A stretch of 43,869 bases of DNA from JBOHCT01 sp050699055. GTDB lineage: Bacteria > Actinomycetota > Actinomycetes > Streptosporangiales > JBOHCT01. Made by a program: the position numbers and the translations under genes. This document shows, one piece after another, positions 43,775 through 43,869 of the stretch. The stretch covers positions 1 through 43,869 of the forward strand of contig JBOHCT010000005.1 in assembly GCA_050699055.1 (NCBI GenBank). The letters are read 5' to 3'. Within the stretch, counting starts at the first letter, position 1, and the number at the start of each line of letters is the position of its first letter. A model generated the notes under the pieces. The model had not been told where the DNA came from and searched no databases. It was given only the letters and a program-made list of their open reading frames with translations.

Positions 43775-43869
43775 CTCTTGACCGCAGTCTCACCACCTCT
43801 GCTCACCAGTGTCAACGCGGCTTAGCTCCGCCCGCCAACCATAATTATTGTAATAATCAAACTGTGACC
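43775..43869. other. AT-richer tail at the right edge
   Basis: From about 43700 to the end the GC content drops sharply relative to the rest of the window. It finishes with the palindrome ATTATTGTAATAAT near 43843-43856. No gene can be supported here. It may be the edge of a transferred element or the promoter of a gene beyond the window. Confidence 0.4.

Overview
The window is 43.9 kb of very GC-rich DNA, with strongly GC-biased third codon positions and frequent GTG starts. It reads as the chromosome of an actinomycete, probably a soil-type filamentous genus; this is inferred from base composition and from families such as the 13E12/DUF222 HNH proteins and DUF6247, and no taxonomic marker is present. 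Many genes start with a Shine-Dalgarno sequence. Several start directly after a TANNNT -10 box, which suggests leaderless mRNAs. No rRNA, tRNA, CRISPR array or intact transposase was seen.

Left part (1-12.8 kb): a partial MFS exporter, a ribbon-helix-helix/MazF toxin-antitoxin pair, and the remains of a selenocysteine formate dehydrogenase operon. In that remnant the fdhA N-terminus, including its Sec UGA and SECIS hairpin, is joined in frame to the C-terminal half of fdhB and followed by an intact nrfD. Then come a SAM methyltransferase, an FAD aromatic hydroxylase/MBL-hydrolase pair, two tiny coupled ORFs (the first EspC-like), a cyclase, an N-acyl-D-amino-acid deacylase and a CynX-like MFS transporter.

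Centre (11.9-23.3 kb): an IclR regulator diverges, across a 17-bp perfect palindrome, from a tightly coupled eight-gene operon plus a 21-codon micro-ORF. It encodes an acetoacetate-CoA ligase, a PEP-synthase-like phosphotransferase split into a substrate/His-swivel chain (carrying a frameshift) and an ATP-grasp chain, BCCP, biotin carboxylase, an OadA-type carboxyltransferase, a HAD phosphatase and an amidohydrolase. My best reading is a ketone pathway: enol phosphorylation, biotin-dependent carboxylation to a beta-keto acid, then CoA activation. I do not know this exact gene combination as a described system, and it is the main candidate for novelty.

Right part (23.3-42.4 kb): DDAH-like and DedA genes and a broken 13E12/HNH gene, followed by two divergent catabolic operons that share a control region around 32.6-32.9 kb. 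The leftward operon has a CoA ligase, an MBL lactonase, an SCP2-alpha/beta hydrolase, an aldehyde dehydrogenase and a beta-hydroxyacid dehydrogenase. The rightward operon has an MHS transporter, a D-glutamate-cyclase-like protein, a second beta-hydroxyacid dehydrogenase, a CMD protein, a HisC-like aminotransferase, HyuA, HyuB and a maleate-isomerase/racemase-like protein. Together they suggest breakdown of a cyclic amide or imide.

Right edge (42.1-43.9 kb): a decayed zone with two more toxin-antitoxin modules, a second degenerate copy of the isomerase gene, and an AT-richer tail.
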